NCBI GenBank assembly: GCA_012841225.1
Contig: DUVD01000125.1
Coordinates: forward strand, 1-22,536
DNA from: Fibrobacter sp.
Lineage (GTDB): Bacteria; Fibrobacterota; Fibrobacteria; Fibrobacterales; Fibrobacteraceae
Direction: 5' to 3'
DNA length: 22,536 nucleotides
Made by a program: the position numbers and the translations under genes. Below, one piece after another: positions 1-7,826 of the stretch. The notes beneath the pieces were generated by a model that saw only the letters and a list, made by a program, of their open reading frames with translations, was not told where the DNA came from and did not search any database. How positions within the stretch are numbered: position 1 is the first letter of the stretch; every line of letters starts with the position of its first letter.

Positions 1-89
1 TTAACCGCCTCGGACAGCAACTCCCCAATACGACAAGAAGAGCGTAATAACGAAAATTCCGAATGCGTTTGAAGATGAACAAAACTCAT
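1..89 (-). CDS. dnaE: DNA polymerase III subunit alpha, N-terminal fragment
   Basis: Only the first 29 codons lie in the window; the gene continues past base 1. The ATG is at 89-87 with a possible Shine-Dalgarno AAAGG about nine bases before it. The reading frame begins MSFVHLQTHSEFSLL, which matches the start of the PHP domain of bacterial DnaE, the replicative polymerase catalytic subunit. Bacillus DnaE begins almost identically, with HLQVHS. The middle residue of the usual HxHxH metal motif is Gln here, so this motif is degenerate, as it also is in E. coli DnaE. That hints that the PHP domain may not be an active metal-dependent proofreading site, but the other metal ligands lie outside the window. 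The gene is recognised from a short stretch only, so an error-prone DnaE2 paralogue cannot be fully excluded. Confidence 0.72.
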   Translation of the reverse strand, partial: MSFVHLQTHSEFSLLRSSCRIGELLSEAV

Positions 90-117
90 GTAATAAGACC
101 TTTAGTATTTATTACAT
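88..117 (-). promoter_or_regulatory. Hairpin over the dnaE translation start
   Basis: Bases 88-96 and 109-117 are perfect inverted repeats of 9 bp separated by 12 bases. In the dnaE transcript the loop would hold the purine-rich AAAGG and the 3' arm would end in the first two bases of the ATG. The stem has only one G-C pair, so it is weak. It could modulate initiation, or be an operator in DNA, or be chance in AT-rich sequence. Confidence 0.4.
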
Positions 118-181
118 AAATATATAATTTACAGATTTTTCAGAAGGGCGAACTAAACCAGACCAGACTGAAAGGTCCTAT

Positions 182-991
182 TTAAACCAGATTATGACAT
201 TTTTTGTCATCAAATTCTTGATTAAAGCGACGGTGCATTTCTTTATCAACATAACGATCTTCTACGATTTTCAAGTCCGCTTCGCTATATGCGCTTAAAA
301 TGCGAATTAAACGTATTTTTTTTGTATTTGCCTCGTAACTAAATAAAATTCGAAATGTGCGATATGAGAGCAGGGCTTCAAAAACCTCTGGATTTTGAAT
401 TTTTATCCTTTTGCGAGTATCGTCAAAAGGATTGCTGCCAAGCTGGACTTGAGCAAAGGCTTGCAAATCCCATAATAAGTGCTTTAATACCCAGTCGCTT
501 TGCATTTGAAAAAAAGGACTAGAAGAAACTTGCCACAAAACAGGCTCTTGACGGTCAACCCAACCAGCCAAGGCCTCTGGAAAAGCGTCGACTTTAGGAA
601 TATAGGGTTTTATGTCTAAAATCGGCGTTTCATCTAGTAAATCACACTCATCAACATGCACTTCAAGACCATTGACTTTCAAAAGGCGTACACAGCTTAG
701 TCCCAACGAGTTAGGACGGTAAGGACTTCTGGAAGCAAAAACACCTACTCTATCTTGACCTACGGGAGGTATAGGAGGACGGGCAGTGGGCCTCCAACCT
801 TGATTTTGATGGAATTGAAAAATAAGCCAAATTCGATCAAATCCATCTAAGTCTCGTAGTGCTTGCTCATAACCACATTGGCGATTTAAAGTGATGATGC
901 CCGGGTGCCCTTTAAAAAAGACCCCCTGACGAGGCACGTCGTACTTATGAGAAAAATTTGTATTAAAAACACCTATTGAATTGCACTGCAT
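182..991 (-). CDS. trmO: tRNA (N6-threonylcarbamoyladenosine(37)-N6)-methyltransferase TrmO
   Basis: This 269-residue protein matches the TrmO/TsaA (YaeB, UPF0066) family, which uses S-adenosylmethionine to methylate t6A at position 37 of certain tRNAs and so tunes decoding. Visible family motifs are GVFASRSPYRPNSLGLS (about residues 83-99, the SAM-binding signature) and DIKPY (126-130). The N-terminal beta-barrel TrmO domain spans about residues 3-150. The C-terminal 110 residues are the more variable part, longer than in the 235-residue E. coli protein. The gene runs towards dnaE, 92 bases away, and is divergent from prfA with only 40 bases between the two start codons, so promoters of both genes must overlap there. 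It sits beside two other translation genes, which fits its role. Identification is firm; the exact tRNA target is not visible. Confidence 0.93.
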   Translation of the reverse strand: MQCNSIGVFNTNFSHKYDVPRQGVFFKGHPGIITLNRQCGYEQALRDLDGFDRIWLIFQFHQNQGWRPTARPPIPPVGQDRVGVFASRSPYRPNSLGLSCVRLLKVNGLEVHVDECDLLDETPILDIKPYIPKVDAFPEALAGWVDRQEPVLWQVSSSPFFQMQSDWVLKHLLWDLQAFAQVQLGSNPFDDTRKRIKIQNPEVFEALLSYRTFRILFSYEANTKKIRLIRILSAYSEADLKIVEDRYVDKEMHRRFNQEFDDKKCHNLV

Positions 992-1031
992 TTTTAAAAA
1001 TTAGTTTTTCATTTTTCTAAATTAAAACCCG
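992..1031. promoter_or_regulatory. Divergent trmO/prfA intergenic region
   Basis: These 40 AT-rich bases separate two divergent start codons and must contain or adjoin promoters for both directions. I see no clear -35/-10 pair and no Shine-Dalgarno sequence in front of the prfA ATG, so only the location is supported. Confidence 0.4.
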
Positions 1032-2099
1032 ATGAAAGATAAAGTCCTAAAACTCATACATAAATACGAAGAATTAGAATCTGAATTAAGCCGCCCAGAA
1101 GTAATTTCCGATCAAGTGAATTACACTCGCTTGCGAAAGACATTTAAAGGAATCGAAAAAGCGACAAGCAAAGCGCGCCAATTCCTTCAAATGAAAGCCG
1201 ATTTAGTGGAATGGCAAAAAGCAGTTTATGATACTGACCCTGAACTTAGCGAATGCGCCAAAGAAGAGGTTAAAACCTTAGAAAAAGACATTGCAAGTCT
1301 TAGTGAAGAGCTTCAAATTCTGATGGTCCCAAAAGAGCCTTGGGATTTTAGAAACGCCACTATCGAAATTCGAGCTGGTGCTGGTGGAGACGAGTCTTCG
1401 CTGTTTGCCGGTGATTTATTTAGAATGTACCGAGGCTATTGCGATCGAATGGGTTGGCGAATAAGCATTTTGAACACCTCCGAAGGAACCGTTGGCGGCT
1501 TTAAAGAAATCGTCTTTTTTGTGGAAGGCGATTCCGTTTACGGTACGCTTAAATTTGAAAGTGGTGTTCATCGAGTGCAACGCGTACCCGATACTGAAAC
1601 TCAAGGGCGCGTGCACACTTCGGCGGCAACTGTCGCTATTCTACCCGAGGCAGATGAACTCGATGTTGAAATTAGGGACGCCGACATTCACATGGATACT
1701 TTTAGAGCGAGTGGTGCCGGTGGACAGCATATTAATAAAACAGATTCCGCTGTACGACTCACTCATATTCCTACAGGTGTGGTGGTTAGCTGCCAAGAAG
1801 AACGCAGCCAGCTAAAAAACAGAACTAAGGCCATGCACATGTTGCGCGCTAAATTATTAGACGCCGCTATTGCTAAAAAAGAACAAGACGAAGCGGCTAA
1901 CCGCAAGTCTTTGGTGGGCACAGGGGACCGATCTGCTAAAATCAGGACTTATAATTTTCCTCAAAGTCGTTTAACAGATCACCGCATTAACCTAACGCTA
2001 CACAGCCTAGATGCCATTATGGGCGGCAATATTCAAGAGATTATAGACGCCCTACAAATAGCTAATGCGCAAGAGCAGCTAGGAAAGTTTAGCGTATGA
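1032..2099 (+). CDS. prfA: Peptide chain release factor 1
   Basis: A 355-residue class I release factor, the usual length for RF1, which reads UAA and UAG in the ribosomal A site and triggers peptide release. The catalytic GGQ is at residues 230-232 within SGAGGQHINKTDSAVRLTH. AGAGGDE lies at 115-121. The stop-codon-reading tripeptide in domain 2 follows VQRV and reads P-D-T (186-188), where the E. coli protein has PAT; the P-x-T frame is the RF1 type, not the SPF of RF2. The N-terminal coiled-coil region (about 1-90) is present. The stop overlaps the prmC start in an ATGA, so the factor and the enzyme that methylates its GGQ glutamine are translationally coupled. No Shine-Dalgarno sequence is visible before the ATG. 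Confidence 0.97.
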   Translation: MKDKVLKLIHKYEELESELSRPEVISDQVNYTRLRKTFKGIEKATSKARQFLQMKADLVEWQKAVYDTDPELSECAKEEVKTLEKDIASLSEELQILMVPKEPWDFRNATIEIRAGAGGDESSLFAGDLFRMYRGYCDRMGWRISILNTSEGTVGGFKEIVFFVEGDSVYGTLKFESGVHRVQRVPDTETQGRVHTSAATVAILPEADELDVEIRDADIHMDTFRASGAGGQHINKTDSAVRLTHIPTGVVVSCQEERSQLKNRTKAMHMLRAKLLDAAIAKKEQDEAANRKSLVGTGDRSAKIRTYNFPQSRLTDHRINLTLHSLDAIMGGNIQEIIDALQIANAQEQLGKFSV

Positions 2100-2953
2100 G
2101 TACTGTTCTTGAAGTTTTAAATGCCACTACGGCGTATTTTAAAAAATACAATGTGCCAGATGCGCGTTTAGATGCGCAGTATATTTTAGCCTGTGGACTT
2201 AAAATGAAGCGCATGGATTTGTACTTGAATTTTGATAGGCCTTTAACCAAAGAAGAGTTAGATTTTTTACGTCCTCTGGTCGCAAGAAGAGCTAAAAGAG
2301 AACCCCTACAGCACATTATTGGAAACACTTCTTTTAGGGGTTGTGAAATTTGCTGCGACAAAAGAGCTTTGATTCCTAGGCCAGAAACGGAAATGATCAT
2401 CGATCTCGTCCAAGAGTTTGTGTCTATAAAAGAAGGTGATGTCATTGCAGATATTGGCACTGGCTCTGGGGCACTTGCCATTGCATTTGCTAAAGAAATT
2501 CCTAATGCTCAAGTCTTAGCAAGTGATGTATCTCCCGATGCCTTAGCTCTTGCGAAAAGTAATGCTATTAAAAATGAAGTGGAAGGAAGCATTTTGTTTT
2601 TTGAAGGCGACTTGCTTTCTGCTATTCCTTTAGAATGGAAGCCAAATATTCTGATTGCAAACCTACCTTACATTCCCATTGGAGAGCAAGCCTTGCTTCA
2701 AGAAGAAGTGCGTTTATTTGACCCTCCTCTTGCTTTGTTTGGTGGCGAAGACGGCCTAGCCCTTATTCGCAAACTTTTAAAACAAACTGAAGGGCGTTTA
2801 GCGCCTGGAGCGTTGCTTTTATTAGAAATTGCCCCCGGACAAGAAGACCTTCTTAAAAAAGAAGCCCCTTTATACCCTTGGCTTTCTTACGAGAAAGCGC
2901 ATCTCGATTTTATGGAAAACATTCGTTTTGTAGAATACCGCTACCAACCGTAA
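2096..2953 (+). CDS. prmC: Peptide chain release factor N5-glutamine methyltransferase
   Basis: A 285-residue PrmC/HemK enzyme that methylates the glutamine of the GGQ motif of release factors using S-adenosylmethionine. It has the N-terminal helical domain that docks the release factor (about 1-85), the conserved IPRPETE (93-99), the SAM-binding DIGTGSGA (119-126) and the acidic end of strand 2 (ASDVSPDAL). The substrate-glutamine-binding motif, classically NPPY, reads NLPY (189-192). The Asn and the last Pro-Tyr are kept, so activity is likely. The gene starts inside the prfA stop (ATGA overlap) and ends two bases from the oppositely oriented TPR lipoprotein gene, leaving no room for a terminator between them. 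Confidence 0.95.
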   Translation: MSTVLEVLNATTAYFKKYNVPDARLDAQYILACGLKMKRMDLYLNFDRPLTKEELDFLRPLVARRAKREPLQHIIGNTSFRGCEICCDKRALIPRPETEMIIDLVQEFVSIKEGDVIADIGTGSGALAIAFAKEIPNAQVLASDVSPDALALAKSNAIKNEVEGSILFFEGDLLSAIPLEWKPNILIANLPYIPIGEQALLQEEVRLFDPPLALFGGEDGLALIRKLLKQTEGRLAPGALLLLEIAPGQEDLLKKEAPLYPWLSYEKAHLDFMENIRFVEYRYQP

Positions 2954-2955
2954 TA

Positions 2956-4863
2956 TTATTCAAAGTCGTACATTCTATTGTACGTGTTTTCTAAAATTTC
3001 TTCTTCTTTTGTTTTGACTTCTTCGGTGGGTACTGCTGTTTTTTTGGGCTGCAACGACTCGTAGTATTGTTTGGAGAGACGCTCGATGTGTTGTTCATTT
3101 TGCTCAATACGTTGGCGCAGTTTTTTTATGTCGTCATCGCTAATGCTCACACGAGTTTGTAATCGTTTATCAGCTTCTTTGCCCCAAGGAGTTTGACCGT
3201 GTTTATTTCGAAGCTCTTTAAAGATAAAGGCCGCACTATCTTTTTCGTTTGGATTCATTTGATAAAAAATACCCTTCATAAACAGCGCTTGTATTCCAGA
3301 TTGAGTTTCTGGAAATTCGCGATGCACTTGATCGTAAGCAACCATCGCTTGATAATAGGCGGTGTCTACTTTTTCCATTTGATCTAGGGGAATGGATTCT
3401 GCTGCCACCCAAAGGCTCTCTGCCTTTAAGTAGCGCTCGTAAGCAAGGTCTTCATTGGTCTTAACAGTGACTTTCATGCCTAAATTGACTTGCGCTTGTT
3501 TGGCATACTCTGTATTAGGGTATTTTTCAATAATTTCTTTATAAAGAGCTTCGGCTTTTTCGGGATCGTTTTTAAATTCATCAAAAATAAAGGCGCGCGC
3601 ATAAGAAGCTCGTAATGTGCGAGTGGTGTCGTCCGACTTTTCGATAATTGCATCTAAGCGGTAAATAGCACTATCCACTTCATCTAGTTTAAATAAAAAC
3701 AATTCCGCGATTTGAAATTCAGCGTCAAAAAACTTTTTTTGTACTGCTGGAGCGGTATCTAAAGCAATTTTCATGTTTGTCTTTTGCAAGGCAAGCATGC
3801 GTTTCAAGGCGTCTCGACGTTCTCGACTATCATGACCCCAAGTGCTGCCAGGCCTACAAACAAAACTACTGTCGTAATAATCTAGTGCTTGCTCGTAATT
3901 GTGCTTTCTTGTTTGCTCAATATCACCTAAATGAAAATAACTCCTAGCGCAAAAATCTGTACGCGGGTAATCTTTAATTGCCTTTTGAAAGGCCATTCGG
4001 GCATCGGCTACTTTTTCACCTAGCAATAAAAGTTCTGCGTAACGCACAATGAATTCTGATAATTGATCTTCGTACTCTTTAATAGGCATTAATTTTTTGT
4101 ACTCTTCTGCAGCAGCAACATACTCTTTTTGATTAGCAAGGCATTCCGCAGCCTGCGTGGCAGAGGTTAATTTTTCTCTCCAAAACAGCTCGCCAATTTC
4201 TTTTGCTAAATAATGCTCTCTCGCTTTTGGCCAGTTTTCAATTTTAAAATACAAACCCGCTAAACGAAAATGTATTTTACCTCTCATGTACGAGGTGCCA
4301 ATTGTGTCGGCTAGCATGTTTTCTAAAGCGGCAATAGCCTCATTGGGCAGGTCTGATTTTTCTTGCAATAGCGATAATAAATTCTGCCCCTCATAATAAT
4401 ACGGGTGTGATTTTCCTGCCTCTAACACAGGATCCAGGGCAAAACGGCTAATGTTGTATTCTCCATTTCGATAGAGACAATAGGCTCTTTGATATTGAAT
4501 TGTGGGCATTGAGTCATGGTCAGAAAAATAACGTTCAAACTCATCGTACTTGGTAATGGCGCTATTCCACTCTTGCTTATGCCTAAAAGATTCAGCAATC
4601 AAAAAAACGGCCTCTGATGTGCGCTTTTTATTTTTAGGAAATCGTTCTAAAACGCGAGAGCCTTTTTCAATGACGCGATCGTATTTTTTGCGTTCATCAA
4701 TCATTGGTAAAGAAGAATCGCCAGGAATGCTATCTAAACGCGCCGTCCTAATTTCGCCCGCTTCTTTAAATGCCCGCTCGGCATTGAACATGTGATTTAA
4801 ATAAGCGCAACACGTGCAACCCTCAAAAAGGATTGCCACTAAAAGCACTATTACGATCTTCAT
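2956..4863 (-). CDS. TPR-repeat lipoprotein
   Basis: A long protein of about 635 residues that starts with a lipoprotein-type signal, MKIVIVLLVAILFEGC, followed by CTCC. The Cys at 16 is the likely lipidated residue, although Phe and Glu before Gly make the lipobox atypical. The rest is mostly helical TPR-like repeats of the outer-membrane BamD/YbgF style (for example the segments around YAEALLLGEKVADARMAF and AEALYKEIIEKYPNTEYAKQ). It ends in a charged coiled coil (about 580-620). I do not recognise a specific function; a scaffold at the envelope is inferred. The start is uncertain: the reading frame is open to 4908. A good Shine-Dalgarno GAGGGAG (4914-4908) sits 5 bases before an in-frame TTG at 4902, whereas 4863 gives the cleanest signal peptide. 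The gene follows the TPR membrane protein with almost no gap. Confidence 0.82.
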   Translation of the reverse strand: MKIVIVLLVAILFEGCTCCAYLNHMFNAERAFKEAGEIRTARLDSIPGDSSLPMIDERKKYDRVIEKGSRVLERFPKNKKRTSEAVFLIAESFRHKQEWNSAITKYDEFERYFSDHDSMPTIQYQRAYCLYRNGEYNISRFALDPVLEAGKSHPYYYEGQNLLSLLQEKSDLPNEAIAALENMLADTIGTSYMRGKIHFRLAGLYFKIENWPKAREHYLAKEIGELFWREKLTSATQAAECLANQKEYVAAAEEYKKLMPIKEYEDQLSEFIVRYAELLLLGEKVADARMAFQKAIKDYPRTDFCARSYFHLGDIEQTRKHNYEQALDYYDSSFVCRPGSTWGHDSRERRDALKRMLALQKTNMKIALDTAPAVQKKFFDAEFQIAELFLFKLDEVDSAIYRLDAIIEKSDDTTRTLRASYARAFIFDEFKNDPEKAEALYKEIIEKYPNTEYAKQAQVNLGMKVTVKTNEDLAYERYLKAESLWVAAESIPLDQMEKVDTAYYQAMVAYDQVHREFPETQSGIQALFMKGIFYQMNPNEKDSAAFIFKELRNKHGQTPWGKEADKRLQTRVSISDDDIKKLRQRIEQNEQHIERLSKQYYESLQPKKTAVPTEEVKTKEEEILENTYNRMYDFE

Positions 4864-4912
4864 GTAGCGGATAAAAAAAACTGGCATAAAGGGAAAATAC
4901 AAAAACACTCCC

Positions 4913-6619
4913 TCAATAGCGGTTCAAATAAGGCAAATAATCGCAGAGTTTCATGCTTTCGGGCATGTTTTTCTTGTCGAGTCGCACCATTCTGACTTCG
5001 GATGGCTTTCCTACTATACGCGCGAGTATTTCAAAATTATCCATCGTTTCCCAAACAGTTGCATCGATGACGGTGCCACTGCAATCGGTTTCGCCTGTGC
5101 CAATGCCAATCCCCGAAATACGCGAATTCTGCTTAAGCAATCGGTTGTATATGTCTGGCGCCGAGCCTATATGATTGGAGTTCCTCGAAGAATCGGTGAC
5201 GACAACTTGAACAGCATAAAAACGATTTGCTTTATCGAACAAAACGGTGTATTGGTGCAAATAAGGTGGTTCGTAAAATGATTCTTGCCAAGTATTTTTT
5301 TCAATTTCTCTAAAGTTAATCACGGCGTATTGGGAAAAAAATTCTTTTGGTGAAGCCCCATAGCGCACTAGGTAGTGACCAAGCATGGTGCTAAAATCAT
5401 GTTTACTTGTTGGGACTGTCGTCCGTATGCTGTCCATCGCTCGGTTCAAACTTTCTGTTAAAGCCCCGCTGTTTTCTATACGCTGTGAAGTGGCAGCGGC
5501 TTCTTGCAGGCGCAATTGAATGTCGGGGTATTCGGGGTCTTTAGATTGAATTTCTACAAATTGTAATCTGGCTCGATCAAAAGAACGTCCTTTTAAATAA
5601 GCAAGACCTAATGCCTCTCTCAAAGGTAAGTTTTCGGGGTAAGCCGCCACTAAAGGCTCTAGAATATCATAGGCGACTTGTGCTCTATCTCGAGGTGTTA
5701 AACGAGCCCCAGAAATATTATTGGGTGGCGATTTCTCGCCTAGAGTGCTTAATGCCATTTCCGCTTCTTTCAGATCGGGACGCAAGGCTAAAGCACGTTG
5801 ATATTTCTTTTCGGCCACATCAAATGCACCATTGTATTCGCTTAAGTACCCTTGTAGTAATAGAAGTTTAGCGTCGGCGGGGTACTTAGTTAAAGCGTAT
5901 TCGACAACAGCCGTGCAGCTGTCTAAATTACCCTGTTCGTGATAAAGTTTGGCAAGAAAATGATACCCCTGCTGCGAACTTCCCTTAGCTAAACCTATAG
6001 CTAAACGAGTTTCATCGACTGCTTGCGCTAAACGCTTTGACTCTTTTAAGAGGCGCGCGTACCATAAATGGAATTCCGAAAAACCCGCCCCCTTTTCACT
6101 CGCTTCGCGGGCTTGCTCTAATGCCAAAGCAAAACTACCTGAACGATAAGCCTCGCGACTATCTACATACAAATGAAGAGATCGACTCGAAGTATTTTTC
6201 TTGACCCTTTGAACTAAATTTTCAAGACGAAATATCGCGTTAGAGGAAAGAGAATCTTGTTCCCAAAAAGCATTGAGAACGCCCCACTCGGCCATAAAAA
6301 AATCAGGATAGGTGATCATGATGGCGTCAAAAACTTCTTGTGCCTGCTTAGGTCCGCCATGAGCCATTAAATCGTTAGCGCGACGCAGTTCATCTCGAGT
6401 AGAAAAAGGTAAGCGCTCAAGCCCTTCATTCATATCGGGGGCATCGCCCTTGGGCACTGAAACGCCCGCTGGAGGCCCAAAAGGAACTCCCTCTATAACT
6501 ACTTTAGAAGGTCCAAATTTTTGGTACCCTAAATAAACAAAATTCGCAAGTAAAAGGCCGCCGATAAGCATCAAGAAAAAATAAGCCGCTTTACGCGCTA
6601 CTTGTGAAGGAACTCGCAT
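4913..6619 (-). CDS. Membrane-anchored TPR protein
   Basis: A 568-residue protein with one N-terminal membrane segment (about residues 12-31) after a short basic N-terminus, then a Pro-rich linker and a run of TPR-like helical repeats from about 70 to 390. Recognisable repeats include the regions around LLLQGYLSEYNGAFDVAEKKYQRALALRP and REALGLAYLKGRSFDRARLQF. The last 170 residues are not TPR and look like a mixed alpha/beta domain that I cannot assign. The positive residues before the membrane segment suggest the repeats face the periplasm. The ATG shares its A with the sigma factor stop (TGATG), so it is translationally coupled to that gene, and the TPR lipoprotein gene follows directly. 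No enzyme motif is seen; a protein-interaction role is inferred. Confidence 0.82.
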   Translation of the reverse strand: MRVPSQVARKAAYFFLMLIGGLLLANFVYLGYQKFGPSKVVIEGVPFGPPAGVSVPKGDAPDMNEGLERLPFSTRDELRRANDLMAHGGPKQAQEVFDAIMITYPDFFMAEWGVLNAFWEQDSLSSNAIFRLENLVQRVKKNTSSRSLHLYVDSREAYRSGSFALALEQAREASEKGAGFSEFHLWYARLLKESKRLAQAVDETRLAIGLAKGSSQQGYHFLAKLYHEQGNLDSCTAVVEYALTKYPADAKLLLLQGYLSEYNGAFDVAEKKYQRALALRPDLKEAEMALSTLGEKSPPNNISGARLTPRDRAQVAYDILEPLVAAYPENLPLREALGLAYLKGRSFDRARLQFVEIQSKDPEYPDIQLRLQEAAATSQRIENSGALTESLNRAMDSIRTTVPTSKHDFSTMLGHYLVRYGASPKEFFSQYAVINFREIEKNTWQESFYEPPYLHQYTVLFDKANRFYAVQVVVTDSSRNSNHIGSAPDIYNRLLKQNSRISGIGIGTGETDCSGTVIDATVWETMDNFEILARIVGKPSEVRMVRLDKKNMPESMKLCDYLPYLNRY

Positions 6620-7461
6620 CAGCTCTCCAGAAAATCCGCCAATTTATCTTTATTCTCTTTACTTTTTTGCAATTTGCGCAAGGTTTTATTTTTGATTTGA
6701 CGAACGCGTTCTCGACTGAGTTTCAAGTCCTCGCCAATATCTTTTAGCGTGGTGTCTTCTACTGAGTCAAGTCCATAAAACATTCGTAAAATTTCTTCTT
6801 CGCGTTGAGGCAAAGAGGAAAGGGTTTCTTGAATTAATTTCCGGCGTTCTTCGCGTTCAAGTTCGTCGTCTTGGTTTCCTTCGGCACCTAACACATCCAT
6901 CAACGTGCTTACCGAATCGCCAGACGAACCATCATCCCCGATAGGGGCATCGAGAGAAATATCGACAATTTTTTCCATGACTTCAACGATGTCGCGCTCA
7001 CAGCAAGCAAATTCTTCAATGGCGATGGTAGCTTCATAGTCACCACTGTTTTGAACGAGCGCGCGTTTGAACCGATTGACGAGGGCGAGTTTATTTGGAG
7101 GAATACGAACAGAGCCAACTTGCTCAAAAAGAGCTTTTTGTATCGACTGCCGAATCCACCATACCGCATAAGAAATAAACTTGACATCTTTTCCCATGTC
7201 AAAGCGCTTTGCTGCTTTAAAAAGACCTAGGTTGCCTTCGTTAATTAAATCCAATAAAGAAAGGCCACGGCCTTGGTACTTTCTAGCTACGCTAACTACA
7301 AATCGTAAGTTTCCGCGAATCAATCGTTGTAACGCTGATTTTCGAATCTCTTCAGATTCATTTTTTTTAATAATCGCAAGCAATACCACTTCCTCTTGAG
7401 GAGTTAAAGTAGGGTATTTATTTAAGTCACGAAAATAAAGAGATTCGTTAAAGTCACTCAT
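6619..7461 (-). CDS. RNA polymerase sigma-70 family factor, RpoD/RpoS-like
   Basis: A 280-residue sigma factor with regions 1.2 (about 7-35), 2 (44-115), 3 (120-190) and 4 (208-268), and no region 1.1. Key motifs are GNLRFVVSVARKYQ and DLINEGNLGL in region 2, the -10-reading YAVWWIRQSIQKAL in 2.3-2.4, and a C-terminal helix-turn-helix TLKDIGEDLKLSRERVRQIK for the -35 element. The compact form resembles the primary sigma factors of Bacteroidota, but it could equally be a group 2 alternative factor; the window cannot decide. An AGGA about eight bases before the ATG supports the start. The DUF971 gene ends 65 bases upstream, with a small hairpin between. The stop overlaps the start of the TPR membrane protein by one base. 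Confidence 0.93.
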   Translation of the reverse strand: MSDFNESLYFRDLNKYPTLTPQEEVVLLAIIKKNESEEIRKSALQRLIRGNLRFVVSVARKYQGRGLSLLDLINEGNLGLFKAAKRFDMGKDVKFISYAVWWIRQSIQKALFEQVGSVRIPPNKLALVNRFKRALVQNSGDYEATIAIEEFACCERDIVEVMEKIVDISLDAPIGDDGSSGDSVSTLMDVLGAEGNQDDELEREERRKLIQETLSSLPQREEEILRMFYGLDSVEDTTLKDIGEDLKLSRERVRQIKNKTLRKLQKSKENKDKLADFLES

Positions 7462-7487
7462 AGAAAGTTCCTATAATATTTCTAAAG

Positions 7488-7506
7488 CTTCAAATAATTT
7501 TTGAAG
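7488..7506 (-). other. Perfect 7-bp hairpin between the DUF971 and sigma genes
   Basis: CTTCAAA and TTTGAAG flank a 5-base loop, 20 bases after the DUF971 stop and 26 bases before the sigma ATG. No T-run follows on the transcribed strand, so it is not a classic intrinsic terminator. It could be an RNA processing or attenuation element, or a repressor site for the sigma gene. Confidence 0.4.
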
Positions 7507-7526
7507 TCATGTCCAAATATGGTTTT

Positions 7527-7826
7527 TTAAGGCGATTCCGTCAAATTCTTAAGTTGTCGGTAAGGGTAAATTCCACTCTGATGACCGTCTGTCCACGTAA
7601 TTCCGACTGCATAACGGCCCATCGAGCGCAAATTCACTATCAAAATATCTTCTGGAATCGATTTGACGTCCAAAATTCGCTCGCCAGTATGCTCGTCGAC
7701 ACAAAGTGCACAGGGGCAAGCAGCGCGTAATTCTTTAAGATTAATGACCGAAAAAGAATCGTCATTCCAATCAAATCGAACTTCATTGTTTGGAGTTTTT
7801 GAAATTTTAACGGGTTGTAAAATCAT
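7527..7826 (-). CDS. DUF971 (GBBH-like N-terminal domain) protein
   Basis: A 99-residue protein of the DUF971/COG3536 family, the small domain also found at the N-terminus of gamma-butyrobetaine hydroxylase. The typical framework is visible: a beta-strand start, then KELRAACPCALCVDEHTGER with Cys at 37, 39 and 42, then GRYAVGITWTDGHQSGIYPY. The three clustered cysteines suggest a bound zinc or iron. Its ATG overlaps the mrp stop (ATGA), so the two products are made together. In plants HCF101 carries a DUF59, an Mrp NTPase and a DUF971 in one chain, so the pair here is that protein split in two. A role in Fe-S cluster transfer is therefore inferred from context and from fusion, not from direct motif evidence. 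Confidence 0.88.
   Translation of the reverse strand: MILQPVKISKTPNNEVRFDWNDDSFSVINLKELRAACPCALCVDEHTGERILDVKSIPEDILIVNLRSMGRYAVGITWTDGHQSGIYPYRQLKNLTESP

Noticed and set aside
121..181. Possible trmO terminator (GACC/GGTC repeat near 161-178)
   Set aside because: The stem is only about four base pairs with no clear T-run after it.
3193..4795. Plus-strand open frames inside the TPR lipoprotein gene
   Set aside because: They are short, lack any family resemblance and lie opposite a long frame with clear TPR sequence; they are shadows.
2956..6619. The two TPR genes as one broken gene
   Set aside because: Each has its own N-terminal membrane or lipoprotein signal and its own stop, and they share no frame continuity.
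6619..7461. Sigma factor as an ECF or sporulation type
   Set aside because: It has regions 1.2, 2, 3 and 4 with primary-type -10 and -35 reading segments, whereas ECF factors lack region 3.
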